This document shows, in pieces, positions 30,039-30,231 of a stretch of 30,231 nucleotides of DNA. Under the pieces are notes generated by a model that did no database searches, was not told the origin of the DNA, and saw only the letters and a program-made list of their open reading frames with translations. Numbering within the stretch: position 1 is the stretch's first letter; each line of letters begins with the position of its first letter. The position numbers and the translations under genes are program-made. The DNA comes from REEB95 sp050729835 (GTDB lineage: Bacteria > Pseudomonadota > Alphaproteobacteria > ATCC43930 > CGMCC-115725), in assembly GCA_050729835.1 (NCBI GenBank), contig JBOHLS010000028.1:1-30231 (forward strand). The letters run 5' to 3'.

Positions 30039-30108
30039 ACGCCCAACGCGCGCGCCGCGCGGCCGTTCCACGGGTGCGGCTTTGCGCCGCGGCGTCTTAG
30101 ATCGCGCT

Positions 30109-30231
30109 CTAGCAGTTTGCTGAAAAATTCGGATTTTCGCGAGTCAGCCCGAACTGCTGCACGGTAGGTGAGCGTTTCTGGCTGATTTTGCGATGTAAAG
30201 GGCGCATTGCGGACGGACTCCTCCTACGCGG
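30109..30231. mobile_element. end of a second IS/MITE-like element (cut by window edge)
   Basis: From 30109 the sequence reads CTAGCAGTTTGCTGAAAAA, parallel in design to the MITE end at 27174 (CTAGCAGGCTGTTGAAAAA): same CTAG, GCAG and TGAAAAA. The rest runs to the window edge without a clear ORF. It is probably the terminal repeat and first bases of an IS1182-like element or its MITE; the other end lies outside. Confidence 0.45.

Overview
The window is GC-rich throughout (about two thirds G+C by eye), with codon use to match. The gene set points to an alphaproteobacterium, probably a Rhodospirillales/Reyranella-like or Hyphomicrobiales lineage: homospermidine synthase; the siroheme-synthase / DUF2849 / sulfite-reductase / DUF934 block; the rsmB-rpe-heparinase-purH order; a Bradyrhizobium-type interspersed palindrome; and a Co-type nitrile-hydratase-like enzyme with a split beta chain. 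This taxonomic placement is inference from gene content; there is no rRNA, tRNA or CRISPR array in the window.

Layout, left to right. (1) 1-125: the 3' end of an IS1595-like element. It abuts a PEP-CTERM surface protein gene (138-695) whose N-terminus looks abnormal, followed by a strong terminator. (2) 848-3016: homospermidine synthase, convergent with an EVE-domain gene that is translationally coupled to a small Rieske gene broken by a frameshift. (3) 3125-3741: two overlapping genes for small single-span membrane proteins that resemble each other. (4) 3780-7733: an AT-rich regulatory island with a perfect palindrome, then a sulfite-assimilation operon: siroheme synthase N-domain, 1-Cys peroxiredoxin, DUF2849, sulfite reductase, DUF934. 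(5) 7945-12403: thpR and a TesA-like esterase on the minus strand, head-to-head with a YbbA/YbbP-type ABC exporter. The permease is interrupted by a frameshift inside a tetranucleotide repeat. (6) 12510-16565: a Bax-inhibitor-1 family membrane protein, a large polytopic membrane protein of unknown function, a beta-class GST, an interspersed palindrome, and an SDR that seems to lack the catalytic Ser. (7) 16602-24444: a plus-strand housekeeping run of rsmB, rpe, heparinase-like protein, methyltransferase, purH and acs. (8) 24449-25742: a three-gene nitrile hydratase / thiocyanate hydrolase-like operon on the minus strand. (9) 25846-30231: an unrecognised 443-aa protein, a 156-bp MITE, a beta-hydroxyacid dehydrogenase, a truncated livM remnant, a gentisate-dioxygenase-type cupin protein, a tiny secreted protein, and the start of another IS/MITE-like element.

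How the genes work together. The sulfite operon pairs siroheme formation with the siroheme/4Fe-4S reductase that uses it and adds a thiol peroxidase; cysH and the sulfate-activation genes are not here. The TesA/YbbA/YbbP group follows a common proteobacterial arrangement. The three NHase-like genes have 4-nt start/stop overlaps and should be made together as one heteromeric enzyme. The right third carries signs of decay and transposition (MITE, livM stub, IS end).

No wholly new multi-gene defence or biosynthetic system stands out. The best candidates for a second look are the three-subunit NHase-like enzyme, the tetranucleotide-repeat frameshift in the permease, the palindrome in front of the sulfite operon, the tandem membrane-protein pair, and the decayed Rieske gene.
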